DNA of 40,049 bases from assembly GCA_017882855.1 (NCBI GenBank), contig JADGOR010000007.1, forward strand, positions 1 through 40,049, read 5' to 3'. The notes below the pieces were generated by a model. That model was not told the DNA's origin. It did not search any database and saw only the letters and a list, made by a program, of their open reading frames with translations. This stretch comes from Cellulomonas sp. Its GTDB lineage: Bacteria > Actinomycetota > Actinomycetes > Actinomycetales > Cellulomonadaceae. How positions within the stretch are numbered: the first letter of the stretch is position 1; the number at the start of each line of letters is the position of its first letter. Shown in pieces: positions 9,800-18,837 of this stretch. The position numbers were made by a program, and so were the translations under genes.

Positions 9800-10300
9800 A
9801 TGGCAGGTGCCATTACCCGCGGTGTCCTTTTCGTGCACTCAGCGCCGCGCGCGCTGTGCCCGCACGTCGAGTGGGCCGCCGGCGGCGTACTCGGTTCGCG
9901 CCTCTCGCTGGACTGGACCGCGCAGCCCGCCTCGCCCGGTCTCTACCGGGCCGAATACTCGTGGCAGGGCATCGCCGGCACGGGCGCGCGGCTCACGTCC
10001 GCGCTTCGCGGCTGGGCCCACTTGCGCTACGAGGTCACCGAGGAGCCCAGCCACGGCACCGATGGGGCCCGATGGAGCCACACGCCCGAGCTCGGCATCT
10101 TCCACGCGGTGACGGACGTGCACGGCAACATGATGGTTCCCGAGGACCGGATCCGCGTCGCGTTGTCCCACCTCGGCGACGCTTCGCGGATGCGCGAGGA
10201 GCTGGAGCTGGCGGTCGGCCAGGCCTGGGATGACGAGCTCGAGCCGTTCCGCTACGCGGGCGCCGGAGCGCCCGTCCGCTGGTTGCACCGGACCGGCTGA
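9800..10300 (+). CDS. DUF3145 family protein
   Basis: This 166-residue protein is of the DUF3145 family, found only in actinobacteria and usually next to the fatty acid synthase genes, as here, where it converges on fabF. No catalytic residues are known to me. It is rich in Trp and Tyr (WAAGG, LDWTAQPA, YRAEYSWQG, LRGWAHLRYEV), lacks a signal peptide and is probably cytosolic. The ATG at 9800 has a strong ribosome site (GGAGGAGGG). The 198 bases before it carry no gene; an inverted repeat with 7-base arms (TGCACCA/TGGTGCA) lies near 9664-9711 after def. Its job is not known to me; the link to lipid synthesis rests on location only. Confidence 0.88.
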   Translation: MAGAITRGVLFVHSAPRALCPHVEWAAGGVLGSRLSLDWTAQPASPGLYRAEYSWQGIAGTGARLTSALRGWAHLRYEVTEEPSHGTDGARWSHTPELGIFHAVTDVHGNMMVPEDRIRVALSHLGDASRMREELELAVGQAWDDELEPFRYAGAGAPVRWLHRTG

Positions 10301-10336
10301 GAGCGCTCGGCGGGCCGGCGACGTGCGGCCTGTCGC

Positions 10337-11581
10337 TCAGACCGACGTGAACACCAGGGCGACGTTGTGCCCACCGAAGCCGAACGAGTTGTTGATCGCG
10401 GCGATCTGACCGCTGGGCAGGGCCCGGGGCGTGTCCCGGACCAGGTCCACGTCGAGCTCCGGGTCGGGCTGGTTGACATTGATCGTCGGGGGAGCGGAGC
10501 GCTCGACGAGCGCCTTGATCGTGAAGATCGACTCCACCGCTCCCGCGGCGCCGAGCAGGTGCCCGGTCATGGACTTCGTCGCGGAGAGCACCACGTGGTC
10601 GGTGTCCGAACCGAGCACGCCGCGGATACCGCGCGCCTCGATCAGGTCGCCGACCACGGTCGACGTTGCGTGCGCGTTGATGTGGACGATGTCGGCCGGG
10701 CCCAGGGAAGCGTCCGCGAGGGCGAACCGCATCGCGGTGGTCTGGCCGCGACCGCTCGGTTCCGGTGCGGCGATGTGGTACGCGTCCGAGGTGATCCCGA
10801 CACCGCCGAGCGTCGCGTAGACGCGTGCACCGCGCGCCGCCGCGTGCTCGGCCCTCTCCAGCACGATCATGCCCGCGCCCTCGCCGAGCACGAACCCGTC
10901 GCGCGTCACGTCGTAGGGCCGCGAGGCGCCGGCTGGGTCGTCATTTCGGGTCGAGAGGGCCTGCATCGACGCGAACGCGCTGATCGGGAGTGGGTGGATC
11001 GCCGCTTCGGTGCCGCCGCAGAGCACGATGTCGGCTCGGCCCGAGCGGATCATCTGGGTGCCGGACGCGATCGCCTCGGCGCCGGACGCGCACGCGGAGA
11101 CCGGGGCGTGCGCGCCGGCCCGGGCACCGAACTCGATCGACACATACGCGGCGGGGGAGTTCGCCATCAGCATCGGGACCGTCATCGGGAGCACTCTGCG
11201 GGCGCCCTTGGACTTCATGACGTCCCACGCGTCGAGCAGGGTCCAGATCCCGCCGATCCCGGACGCCACGACCGTGCCGAGCCGGTCGCCGTCCGCGTCG
11301 GGGGAACCGGCGTCGGCCCAGGCCTGGCGCGCGGCGATCATCGCGTACTGCGCCGAGGGGTCCATCCGCTTCATCTCGGGCCGGGTGAGCACGTCCGCGG
11401 AGGGAACCGCGAGCTGGCCCGCGAACGTGACCGCCATCTCGTACTTCTCGGCCCAGTCGTTCTCGAGCGTTCGCACGCCGGACCGCCCGGCCAGCGCGGC
11501 GCGCCACGTCGACTCGACGTCACCGCCGAGCGGGGTGGTGGCGCCGAGGCCGGTCACGACAACAGTGGGCGTGCTGCTCAT
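10337..11581 (-). CDS. fabF: Beta-ketoacyl-ACP synthase II
   Basis: This 414-residue condensing enzyme extends acyl-ACP with malonyl-ACP in type II fatty acid synthesis. The catalytic triad is present: Cys164 in VSACASG, His304 in INAHATST and His341 in TGHLLGAAG, with Lys336 in ATKSMTG. The start ATG at 11581 has GGGAG seven bases before it. It is the last gene of the fabD-fabH-acpP-fabF series, separated from acpP by 78 bases that hold a strong hairpin. The NAHATST variant (Ala where many bacteria have Gly) is usual in actinobacteria. No second ketosynthase gene follows. Confidence 0.96.
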   Translation of the reverse strand: MSSTPTVVVTGLGATTPLGGDVESTWRAALAGRSGVRTLENDWAEKYEMAVTFAGQLAVPSADVLTRPEMKRMDPSAQYAMIAARQAWADAGSPDADGDRLGTVVASGIGGIWTLLDAWDVMKSKGARRVLPMTVPMLMANSPAAYVSIEFGARAGAHAPVSACASGAEAIASGTQMIRSGRADIVLCGGTEAAIHPLPISAFASMQALSTRNDDPAGASRPYDVTRDGFVLGEGAGMIVLERAEHAAARGARVYATLGGVGITSDAYHIAAPEPSGRGQTTAMRFALADASLGPADIVHINAHATSTVVGDLIEARGIRGVLGSDTDHVVLSATKSMTGHLLGAAGAVESIFTIKALVERSAPPTINVNQPDPELDVDLVRDTPRALPSGQIAAINNSFGFGGHNVALVFTSV

Positions 11582-11605
11582 TGGTAACTCCCGGGATCAG
11601 GCCCA

Positions 11606-11638
11606 GATCGGGCGCCCGCAATCCGCGGACGCCCGATC
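11606..11638 (-). promoter_or_regulatory. Intercistronic hairpin between acpP and fabF
   Basis: The arms gatcgggcg (11606-11614) and cgcccgatc (11630-11638) pair perfectly, and the 15-base interior can pair further (CCGC/GCGG). It lies 21 bases after the acpP stop and 24 bases before the fabF start in transcription order. No T-tract follows, so a partial terminator, a processing site or an mRNA 3'-end protector are all possible. Confidence 0.6.
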
Positions 11639-11659
11639 AGAGGTCGAGGGGGGTGGGCC

Positions 11660-11908
11660 TCAGCCCTGCGCCGTGGCGATGAACGAGACGGCGTCGCCGA
11701 CGGTGACGAGGTTCTTGACCTCGTCGTCGGGGATCCGCACGTCGAACTTCTCCTCGGCGAGCGTGACGATCGTCATCATCGACAGGGAGTCGATGTCGAG
11801 GTCGTCGGTGAAGGACTTGTCGGGCAGGACGCTGTCGGTGGGCAGGCCCGTCTCCTCGCTCACGATGTCCGCGAGTCCGGCGAGGATCTCCTGCTCGGTG
11901 TACGCCAT
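11660..11908 (-). CDS. acpP: Acyl carrier protein
   Basis: This 82-residue protein carries the growing acyl chain on a 4'-phosphopantetheine arm attached to Ser41 (DLDIDSLSMM). It is acidic and has the four-helix ACP pattern. An upstream in-frame ATG at 11920 exists, but the ATG at 11908 is preferred: GGAG stands at the right distance before it and the resulting length fits the family. It lies between fabH and fabF and is flanked on both sides by hairpins, which might allow more ACP than enzymes to be made from one operon. Confidence 0.95.
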   Translation of the reverse strand: MAYTEQEILAGLADIVSEETGLPTDSVLPDKSFTDDLDIDSLSMMTIVTLAEEKFDVRIPDDEVKNLVTVGDAVSFIATAQG

Positions 11909-11950
11909 CGGTGTCTCCATTTCGTGGTCGATCGGGTCGGTCGTGATTCT

Positions 11951-11969
11951 CCTCCGGCGGCGCCGGAGG
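11951..11969 (-). promoter_or_regulatory. Hairpin between fabH and acpP
   Basis: CCTCCGGCG (11951-11959) and CGCCGGAGG (11961-11969) are perfect reverse complements around one base; sterically about seven pairs with a three-to-five base loop can form. It lies about 30 bases after the fabH stop and 42 bases before the acpP start. Confidence 0.5.
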
Positions 11970-11999
11970 TTGAGCTGGACGCGCCGCTCCGGCCCTCCG

Positions 12000-13001
12000 C
12001 TAGGGCAAGACGATGACCTGGGCGGCGTACACGAGACCGGCGCCGAAGCCGATCTGCAGGGCGAGATCCCCGCTCTTGACCTGTCCCTCGCGGAGCAGGC
12101 GTTCGGTGGCGAGCGGGATGGACGCGGATGAGGTGTTCCCGGTCTCCGCGATGTCGCGGCCGATCACCACGGTGTCCGGGAGCTTGAGCTGCTTGACCAT
12201 CAGGTCGGTGATGCGCATGTTCCCCTGGTGCGGGATGAACGCGTCGATGTCGTCGGGGCCGACGCCGGCCGCGGCCATCGCCTTGGCGGCGACGGGGGCC
12301 ATCTGCCAGACCGCCCACTTGAAGACAGTCTGGCCCTCTTGGCGCAGGGTCGGCCAGGGCGCGCCGTCGTCGCGCACCTCGAGCCAGGTGGCGGTCTGCC
12401 GGATGCACCCGGCCTGCGAACCGTCCGAGCCCCAGATCGTCGGGCCGATGCCGGGGGTGTCGGATGGTCCGATCACGACCGCGCCCGCGCCGTCGCCGAG
12501 CAGGAAGGAGATCGAGCGGTCCGTCGGGTCGATGAACTCCGACATCTTCTCGGCGCCGATGACGAGTACGTTGCGAGCGTTTCCGGACCGGACGAGCGCG
12601 TCCGCCTGCCCGATCCCGTAGCAGTAGCCCGCGCACGCCGCGGAGATGTCGAACGCCGCCGCTGGCGTCGCTCCGATCCGGTCCGCGATGATGGCTGCGG
12701 CGGCCGGCGTCTGCTGGAAGAACGTGACGGTCGAGACGATCACGGCGTCGATGTCAGCGCCGGTCAGTCCCGCATAGGCCAACGCTTTCCGGGCCGCGCC
12801 CTCGGCCAGGTCGATTACGTCGGTGCCCGCGCCAGCCCGGTGTCGGGTGATGATGCCGGTGCGCTGGCGGATCCACTCGTCCGAGGAGTCGATCGCACCG
12901 ACGAGCTCATCGTTCGTCACGACCAGTTCGCCGCGCATTCCGCCGATGCCGAGGATGCGGCTGTGGGCGGGGCCGGTGGCCTGGGTGAGAGTGCGGCTCA
13001 C
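12000..13001 (-). CDS. fabH: Beta-ketoacyl-ACP synthase III
   Basis: This 333-residue enzyme starts fatty acid synthesis by condensing an acyl-CoA with malonyl-ACP. The Cys-His-Asn triad is Cys123 (ISAACAGYCYG), His258 (FIPHQGNMRI) and Asn289 (ETGNTSSASIP). The primer choice (acetyl versus branched acyl-CoA) cannot be read from these motifs. The GTG start at 13001 overlaps the fabD stop by four bases (GTGA), so translation is coupled. It is followed by a short spacer with a hairpin before acpP. Confidence 0.96.
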   Translation of the reverse strand: MSRTLTQATGPAHSRILGIGGMRGELVVTNDELVGAIDSSDEWIRQRTGIITRHRAGAGTDVIDLAEGAARKALAYAGLTGADIDAVIVSTVTFFQQTPAAAAIIADRIGATPAAAFDISAACAGYCYGIGQADALVRSGNARNVLVIGAEKMSEFIDPTDRSISFLLGDGAGAVVIGPSDTPGIGPTIWGSDGSQAGCIRQTATWLEVRDDGAPWPTLRQEGQTVFKWAVWQMAPVAAKAMAAAGVGPDDIDAFIPHQGNMRITDLMVKQLKLPDTVVIGRDIAETGNTSSASIPLATERLLREGQVKSGDLALQIGFGAGLVYAAQVIVLP

Positions 13002-13948
13002 GCGTTGTTCTCCTGGAGGTCGGGGGCTTCGTCGGAGTGCCGAGCCACGAGGGCACGAGCGGCGTCGAGGTCGTCGGGAGTCTTCAGGGCGACCGTCTCC
13101 ACGCCAGGCAGGCTACGCCGCGCGAGACCGGTGAGCACACCGCCCGGGGCGAGCTCGAGCATCCCGGTCACCCCGATCGCTGCGAACATCTCTTGGCACA
13201 GGTCCCAGCGAACCGGGTGCGCGACCTGCGCCACGAGGGCGGCGAGGGCTTCGGCGGCGGTGCCGACGGCGGCGCCGTCGCGGTTCGAGAGCAGCGGCAC
13301 GACCGGGTCTCGCGGGCTCAGCGCCGCCGCACTCGCCGTCAGCTGCTCGCGCGCGCTGAGCATGTAGGTGGTGTGGAAGGCTCCCGCGACCGGTAGCGGG
13401 ATCACCCGGGCTCGGCTCGGCGGATGCTTGGCGAGAGCCACGAGGCTGTCGAGGTCTCCGGCCGCGACCACCTGTCCACCGCCGTTGACGTTCGCCGCGG
13501 TTAGGCCGAGCGACTCGATGGTCGAGAGGACCTCGTCTGGGTCCCCTCCGAGCACCGCGGACATGCCGGTCGGAGTGGCCGACGCAGCCGTCGCCATCGC
13601 GGCACCGCGCGCGGCGACGAGCGCCAGGGCTTCGTCCTCGGTCAGCACACCCGCAAGGGCGGCTGCCGCGAACTCACCGACCGAGTGTCCGGCAAGCACC
13701 CCCGCCGATGCCGCCAGGCGGGGGTCCAGGGCGCGGGCCGACAGGAGAGAGCTGGCGACGATGAGTGGTTGGGCGACGGCGGTGTCCCGGATTGTGTCCG
13801 CGTCCGATGTCGTGCCGTACGCACGGAGATCGGACCCGCTCGCCTGGGCCAGACGTTCCAGGTGCGCCGCGACCCCCGGCAGCTCGAGCCAGGGGGCGAG
13901 CATTCCGGGAGTCTGGGAGCCCTGTCCGGGGCAGACGATCGCGAGCAC
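12998..13948 (-). CDS. fabD: Malonyl-CoA:ACP acyltransferase
   Basis: This 316-residue enzyme moves malonyl from CoA to ACP. The nucleophile is Ser89 in AGHSVGEFAA, with the catalytic His192 in VAGAFHTTYM; the N-terminal signature CPGQGSQ is present at 6-12. The start GTG at 13948 fits the family N-terminus but has no good ribosome site. It is the first gene of the FAS cluster; 98 bases separate it from fasR and hold a likely operator (14015-14034). A second inverted repeat, GCCGTAT/ATACGGC (13960-13966 and 13986-13992), lies in the leader and may fold in the RNA. Confidence 0.96.
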   Translation of the reverse strand: MLAIVCPGQGSQTPGMLAPWLELPGVAAHLERLAQASGSDLRAYGTTSDADTIRDTAVAQPLIVASSLLSARALDPRLAASAGVLAGHSVGEFAAAALAGVLTEDEALALVAARGAAMATAASATPTGMSAVLGGDPDEVLSTIESLGLTAANVNGGGQVVAAGDLDSLVALAKHPPSRARVIPLPVAGAFHTTYMLSAREQLTASAAALSPRDPVVPLLSNRDGAAVGTAAEALAALVAQVAHPVRWDLCQEMFAAIGVTGMLELAPGGVLTGLARRSLPGVETVALKTPDDLDAARALVARHSDEAPDLQENNA

Positions 13949-14014
13949 GGGTCAACTCTGCCGTATCTCGAGGGGCTGCACGGGCATACGGCGGGCACAA
14001 GGTTCTGCCCGGTT

Positions 14015-14034
14015 GTTGTAGGAAGTCCACAAAG
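14015..14034. promoter_or_regulatory. Putative FasR operator upstream of fabD
   Basis: GTTGTAGGAAGTCCACAAAG shares 17 of 20 bases with the site upstream of fasR (15233-15252). Both have the palindromic ends TTGTnG...CnACAA. It lies 67 bases upstream of the fabD start, just after the fasR stop. In Streptomyces coelicolor the PucR-type FasR acts on fasR-fabDHPF, so a FasR site here is expected, but binding is inferred. Confidence 0.6.
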
Positions 14035-14046
14035 CCGTGATGAGCA

Positions 14047-15213
14047 TCACGTGCGAGCGTCCAGTCGACCGATGGCCAGGGCGGTGTGCAGCACGAACCC
14101 CTCGCGGGGGTCGAGCGGATCCCAACCGGTCAGCTCGGCGATCTTCCGAAGGCGGTACCGCACGGTGTTGGGGTGGACGTACAGGACCCGCGCCGCCGCC
14201 TCGAGGGAGCGGCCGTGCTCGAGGTAGCCCCAAAGCGTCTCGAGCAGTGCGCCGCCGGCCTCGCTCAGTGGTCGGTACGCGTGCTCGACGAGGCTCGCGC
14301 GCGCGGACGAGTCACCAGAGAGGACGCGTTCGGGGAGCAGGTCGTCGGCCAGGACCGGGCGTGGCGCACTCGGCCATGCGCTCGCCGCCGACAGGCCGGC
14401 GAGGGCCGCCTGTGCCGAGCGCGAGGCCTCTTCGAGCCCGGCGACCGTCGGGCCGATGACGACCGGGTCCGGGCCGAATCTGGGCACCAGGCTCAACGCC
14501 GCGCCGAGGAGGTCGCCCTCGCCGCCGAGGACGACGATCAGCCGCTCGCCCTGGATCCCGACGAGTGCATCGTCTGCCGCCCGACGAGTGGCGCGTCGGA
14601 GCTCCGCTGCGCGCACCTCGTCCAGCGGCGGTGACGTGGTGCCCACCATCACGAGGGTCGCCCCGTGGCCGGACCACCCGAGCGCAGCGACGCGCGAGCG
14701 CAGCGAGCTGTCGGCGTCACCGCGGACGAGCGCGTCCACCACCAGAGCCTCGAGCCGGGCGTCCCAGGCGCCGCGCACCTCGGCAGCGCGGGCATAGACC
14801 TCCGCGGCCGAGAATGCGATCTCTCGCGAGTAGCGGAGCACCGCCTCGCGCAGCTCGCGCTCGGAGCCGGGAGCGGCGAGCTCGTCGCTGTGCGACTCGA
14901 CCACGTCGACGATGACGCGCACGAGCTGGAGGGTGTGCTGGAGCGAGATCGACCTGGTCAGTTCCGGCGGCGCGGTCGCGAACACGTCGTGGGCGCCGTG
15001 CGGCGCACCCTCGGGGTCTTCCACCCACGCGATGAAGGAGCTGATCCCGGCCTGGGCCACGAGACCGACCCAGGACCGGTCCTCCGCCTGGAGGTCGCGG
15101 TACCAGGCCAGCTGCTCGTCGAGGCGACGGAGCGCCGCGGTGGTCAGCAGACCGCTACCGGCGCGAAGCCTGCGCAGGGTCTCGGCCGCTCCCCGGTCCG
15201 CGCGGTGGCTCAT
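14047..15213 (-). CDS. fasR: PucR-family regulator of fatty acid synthesis
   Basis: This 388-residue transcription factor has a long N-terminal sensor part, a GGDEF-like middle region, and the C-terminal PucR helix-turn-helix (EAAARVLYVHPNTVRYRLRK at about 350-369). Position directly before fabD and the family match FasR of Streptomyces, an activator of the fabD-fabH-acpP-fabF genes. The ATG at 15213 is chosen over the upstream in-frame ATGs because TATGCT stands six bases before it, giving a leaderless start, and the upstream residues look unconserved. A palindromic site shared with the fabD leader lies 20 bases upstream of the start, suggesting autoregulation. The ligand is not known from sequence. 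Confidence 0.88.
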   Translation of the reverse strand: MSHRADRGAAETLRRLRAGSGLLTTAALRRLDEQLAWYRDLQAEDRSWVGLVAQAGISSFIAWVEDPEGAPHGAHDVFATAPPELTRSISLQHTLQLVRVIVDVVESHSDELAAPGSERELREAVLRYSREIAFSAAEVYARAAEVRGAWDARLEALVVDALVRGDADSSLRSRVAALGWSGHGATLVMVGTTSPPLDEVRAAELRRATRRAADDALVGIQGERLIVVLGGEGDLLGAALSLVPRFGPDPVVIGPTVAGLEEASRSAQAALAGLSAASAWPSAPRPVLADDLLPERVLSGDSSARASLVEHAYRPLSEAGGALLETLWGYLEHGRSLEAAARVLYVHPNTVRYRLRKIAELTGWDPLDPREGFVLHTALAIGRLDART

Positions 15214-15219
15214 CCCTCG

Positions 15220-15225
15220 AGCATA
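15220..15225 (-). promoter_or_regulatory. -10 box of fasR (leaderless)
   Basis: TATGCT is followed by CGAGGG and the ATG at 15213. TTGTGG, inside the putative FasR operator, lies 19 bases upstream and could serve as the -35 box, so a bound regulator would touch the promoter. Confidence 0.6.
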
Positions 15226-15232
15226 CGGTGGT

Positions 15233-15252
15233 GTTGTCGGGACTCCACAAAG
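15233..15252. promoter_or_regulatory. Putative FasR operator upstream of fasR
   Basis: GTTGTCGGGACTCCACAAAG matches the fabD-leader site at 17 of 20 positions and has the same TTGTnGG...TCCACAA ends. It overlaps the likely -35 region of fasR. Confidence 0.6.
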
Positions 15253-15323
15253 GTTCGCCGAACGCATACCTGCCGTGGTCGCCGGCGGGGATGCGTTCAG
15301 GACCATCGCCGCGGTCGAGCGGC

Positions 15324-15329
15324 TATCGT
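15324..15329 (+). promoter_or_regulatory. -10 box of the gene at 15336 (leaderless)
   Basis: TATCGT lies six bases (CAAGCC) before the ATG at 15336, with no ribosome site in between. Confidence 0.5.
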
Positions 15330-15335
15330 CAAGCC

Positions 15336-16028
15336 ATGACCATCGTGGATCGACTCAGGTCCCTGATCGGGCGCAAGGCGTCTGCGTCCAAGGTCGGCGT
15401 GCGCCGTCAGACGAGCGGCGAGCGGCGCGGCGACTCAGCCCACGAAGACGCGCTTCGCGCCATGCTGAGCGACAACCCGAACAATGCTCAGGCGTTCCGC
15501 GACCTTGCCGAGATAGTCCGGCGGCACGCTACCGCGCCGCACAACGACGAGGACCCGCTGTCGGCTTCGCTCGACCCGACGGCCCGCGCACGGCAGGCCG
15601 ACCTCGCGGTCTGGGCGTTGGCGGAGGAGTTCTCCGGGAACCCGAAGGCCTGGTACCCGCTGGTCGAGCTCGCGCGCCTCTCGATCGAGAATGACCACGA
15701 CGGAGCGATCCGACGCCTGGCGACGGCCGCCGAACGGGACAGCACGGGCGAGGCTCTCGCCGAGGGGCTGGCCATCCTGCGTGAGGCGAACCTCAACGGG
15801 GAGGCCATCGGGCTCGGCATCGCCCAGTGGCGACCGCTCGAGCACACGCCGCGGGCAGCGTCACACCTCATCGGCGCGATGTTGGACTCGGGTCGACCGA
15901 GCGACGCGCGGCGCTACCTCGAGGCCATCAAGACCCACTCGGACACCAAGGCTGTCGCGGCCGTCAAGGCGGAGTTCGCCGACAAGATCTCTCGGGCCGA
16001 GAGCAGCTCGCTTCCCGAAAGGCACTGA
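15336..16028 (+). CDS. TPR-like helical protein, unknown function
   Basis: This 230-residue protein is mostly helical. Segments such as NPNNAQAFRDLAEIVRR, NPKAWYPLVELARLSIEN and AASHLIGAMLDSGRPSDARR have the spacing of tetratricopeptide-like repeats, so it may bind other proteins. There is no signal peptide or membrane segment. Comparable proteins are found beside the FAS or aceE genes in other actinobacteria. The ATG at 15336 follows a TATCGT -10 box, suggesting a leaderless message. It is divergent from fasR (122 bases) and converges on aceE with only 20 bases between the stops. A precise role is not known to me. Confidence 0.82.
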   Translation: MTIVDRLRSLIGRKASASKVGVRRQTSGERRGDSAHEDALRAMLSDNPNNAQAFRDLAEIVRRHATAPHNDEDPLSASLDPTARARQADLAVWALAEEFSGNPKAWYPLVELARLSIENDHDGAIRRLATAAERDSTGEALAEGLAILREANLNGEAIGLGIAQWRPLEHTPRAASHLIGAMLDSGRPSDARRYLEAIKTHSDTKAVAAVKAEFADKISRAESSSLPERH

Positions 16029-16048
16029 GGGGCCCGATCAGGCCGACC

Positions 16049-18790
16049 TCAGGAGTCACCGCCCGCGTTCCCGGACGTGCCCGCGTTCACGTCGTGAAGA
16101 CGGTACTTCTCGATCGCGCGAACCGGGACGTCGGCCGGGACAGCACCGCGCCGTGCCAGCATCTCGAGCGCCCGCACCACCGTCGACGGACCGTCGATCT
16201 TGAAGAACCGTCGCGCCGCCGCGCGGGTGTCCGAGAACCCGAAGCCGTCCGCGCCGAGGGTCGCGTACTCGCCGGGGATCCACTGGCGCACCTGGTCGGC
16301 GAGGAGATGGTCGTAGTCCGTGGTGGCCACGAACGGGCCGTCGGCGCCCTGCAGCTTCGCGGTCAGGTACGGCACCCGCGGTTCCTCGTCGGGGTGCAGG
16401 AACGCGTGCCGCTCCGCGGCCAGACCGTCACGCCGCAGCTCGCCCCAGCTGGTGACCGACCAGACCGCGGCGCGTACACCCCAGTCCTGCGCGAGCAGCT
16501 GCCGGGCCTCGAGCGCCCACGGCACGGCGACACCCGAGGCGAGGATCTGAGCCCTCGGCCCCTCGCCGTCGGCGGGGGAGAGGAGGTAGATGCCGCGGAG
16601 AACGCCGTCGACATCGAGGTTCTCCGGCTCGGCCGGTTGGAGGATGGGCTCGTTGTAGACCGTCAGGTAGTACATGACGTTCGGGTCGCGGCCGTCGTCG
16701 CCGTACATCCGCTGAATGCCGTCGCGCACGATGTGCCGGATCTCGTAGCCGTAGGCCGGGTCGTAGTGCACGACAGCCGCGTTGGTGCTCGCAAGTACCG
16801 GTGAATGCCCGTCCGCATGTTGCAGACCCTCGCCGGTGAGCGTCGTGCGACCGGCCGTGGCACCGACCAGGAACCCACGGGCCATCTGGTCACCCGCCGC
16901 CCACAGCTGGTCGCCGGTGCGCTGGAAGCCGAACATCGAGTAGAAGATGTAGACGGGCATGAGTGGCTCGCCGTGCGTCGCGTATGCCGTTCCGACCGCC
17001 TGGAAGGCCGAGGCGGAACCCGCCTCGTTGATGCCGGTGTGCATGATCTGACCGGAGTCGGACTCCTTGTAGGAGAGCATCAGCTCTCGGTCGACGGAGA
17101 GGTAGTGCTGGCCCCGGGTGTTGAAGATCTTGGCGCTCGGGAAGATCGAGTCGAGCCCGAAGGTCCGCGCCTCATCGGGGATGATCGGGACCAGTCGGTG
17201 GCCGAACTCCTTGTCCTTCATCAGCTCCTTGAAGAGCCGGACGAAGGCCATCGTGGTGGCCACGTGCTGCTGGCCGGAGCCCTTGGCGAGGATGTCATAG
17301 GCCTTCTCCTCGGGCAGCTTGACCGGCGCGTAGGTGCTGCGCCGCTCGGGGACGAAGCCGCCGAGGATGCGGCGCCGCTCGAGCATGTACTGGATCGCGG
17401 GATCGTCCATGCCCGGGTGGTAGTACGGCGGCTGGTACGGGTTCTCCTCGAGCTGAGCGTCCGTGAACGGCAGCTGCCAGCGGTCCCGCAAGCCTTTCAG
17501 GTCGTCGGTGGCGAGCTTCTTCATCTGGTGGGTGGCGTTGCGGCCCGCGAAGCCGCTGCCGAGTGCGTAGCCCTTGATGGTCTTCGCCAGGATGACGGTC
17601 GGCTGACCGGTGTGTGCGACGGCCGCTGCATACGCCGCATACATCTTGCGGTAGTCGTGGCCGCCGCGCTTGAGCGCCCAGATGTCGTCATCGGTCATGT
17701 TGGACACGAGGGCCTTGGTACGTGGGTCGCGACCGAAGAAGTTCTCCCGGATGAAGGCTCCGTCCTCGGCGCGGTAGGTCTGGTAGTCACCGTCCGGCGT
17801 GTTGTTCATCAGGTTGACCAGCGCTCGGTCCTTGTCGGCGTTGAGCAGTGTGTCCCAGCCGCGACCCCAGATGACCTTGATGACGTTCCAGCCGGCGCCA
17901 CGGAAGGTTGCCTCGAGCTCCTGGATGATCTTGCCGTTCCCGCGCACCGGCCCGTCGAGCCGCTGCAAGTTGCAGTTGATGACGAAGGTGAGGTTGTCCA
18001 GGGACTGATCTGCGGCGAGCTGCAGCATGCCGCGACTCTCCGGCTCATCCATCTCGCCGTCACCGAGGAAGGCCCACACCCGCTGGTCGCTGGTGTCCTT
18101 GATCCCACGGTTGTGCAGGTACCGGTTCACCCAAGCCTGATAGATCGCCGAAGACGGCCCGAGCCCCATCGAGACGGTCGGGAACTCCCAGAAGTCGGGG
18201 AGCAGACGCGGGTGCGGGTACGACGGAAGCCCGCCGCTCGGCGCCGACTTCTCTTGGCGGAACCCATCCAGCTGCGCCTCGGTGAGTCGACCCTCGAGGA
18301 ACGCGCGAGCGTACATGCCGGGCGCGGAATGTCCCTGGAAGTAGACCTGGTCGCCGCCGCCGGGGTGATCCTTGCCGCGGAAGAAGTGGTTGAGGCCGAC
18401 CTCGTACAGGGTTGCCGAGGAGGCGTACGAGGAGATGTGGCCGCCGACTCCGAGCCCGGGCCGCTGCGCCCGCGTCACCATCACGGCGGCATTCCAGCGG
18501 TTCCAGAGTCGGTATTTCTTCTCAACGGCCTCGTCACCCGGGAAGTACGGCTCCTCGCCGACTCCGATCGTGTTCACGTACGGCGTCACGATGGGCGTCG
18601 GCACCGCGACGCTGCGCTCGCGGGCGCGCTTGAGCAGGCTCAGCAGGATGTAGCGGGCACGGGGGACGCCACGTTCGTCCACCAGGCCGTCAAGGGCCTC
18701 GATCCACTCGTTCGTCTCGGCCGGGTCGATGTCCGGCACTGCGGAGAGCAGTCCGTTGATGAATGGGGCAGCCTCGTCGCGTCCAAGCAC
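16049..18790 (-). CDS. aceE: Pyruvate dehydrogenase E1 component (homodimeric)
   Basis: This 913-residue thiamine-diphosphate enzyme decarboxylates pyruvate and passes the acetyl group to the lipoyl E2 component of the pyruvate dehydrogenase complex. The ThDP motif begins with [10 protein letters not shown] at 243-252 and ends at NLTFVINCN near 266-274. The conserved [11 protein letters not shown] (about 154-164) and later [17 protein letters not shown] segments are present, and length is normal for AceE. The GTG at 18790 (reading [10 protein letters not shown]) is chosen for its AAGG six bases upstream; a TTG two codons earlier is an alternative. E2 and E3 genes are not in the window. It faces away from the DUF3052 gene, across a 264-base region with repeats. 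Confidence 0.96.
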   Translation of the reverse strand: MLGRDEAAPFINGLLSAVPDIDPAETNEWIEALDGLVDERGVPRARYILLSLLKRARERSVAVPTPIVTPYVNTIGVGEEPYFPGDEAVEKKYRLWNRWNAAVMVTRAQRPGLGVGGHISSYASSATLYEVGLNHFFRGKDHPGGGDQVYFQGHSAPGMYARAFLEGRLTEAQLDGFRQEKSAPSGGLPSYPHPRLLPDFWEFPTVSMGLGPSSAIYQAWVNRYLHNRGIKDTSDQRVWAFLGDGEMDEPESRGMLQLAADQSLDNLTFVINCNLQRLDGPVRGNGKIIQELEATFRGAGWNVIKVIWGRGWDTLLNADKDRALVNLMNNTPDGDYQTYRAEDGAFIRENFFGRDPRTKALVSNMTDDDIWALKRGGHDYRKMYAAYAAAVAHTGQPTVILAKTIKGYALGSGFAGRNATHQMKKLATDDLKGLRDRWQLPFTDAQLEENPYQPPYYHPGMDDPAIQYMLERRRILGGFVPERRSTYAPVKLPEEKAYDILAKGSGQQHVATTMAFVRLFKELMKDKEFGHRLVPIIPDEARTFGLDSIFPSAKIFNTRGQHYLSVDRELMLSYKESDSGQIMHTGINEAGSASAFQAVGTAYATHGEPLMPVYIFYSMFGFQRTGDQLWAAGDQMARGFLVGATAGRTTLTGEGLQHADGHSPVLASTNAAVVHYDPAYGYEIRHIVRDGIQRMYGDDGRDPNVMYYLTVYNEPILQPAEPENLDVDGVLRGIYLLSPADGEGPRAQILASGVAVPWALEARQLLAQDWGVRAAVWSVTSWGELRRDGLAAERHAFLHPDEEPRVPYLTAKLQGADGPFVATTDYDHLLADQVRQWIPGEYATLGADGFGFSDTRAAARRFFKIDGPSTVVRALEMLARRGAVPADVPVRAIEKYRLHDVNAGTSGNAGGDS

Positions 18791-18837
18791 CGGCAACCTT
18801 GCCTCTCGTCTGCGCCACGGCCGGTCTACTGGGCGTG

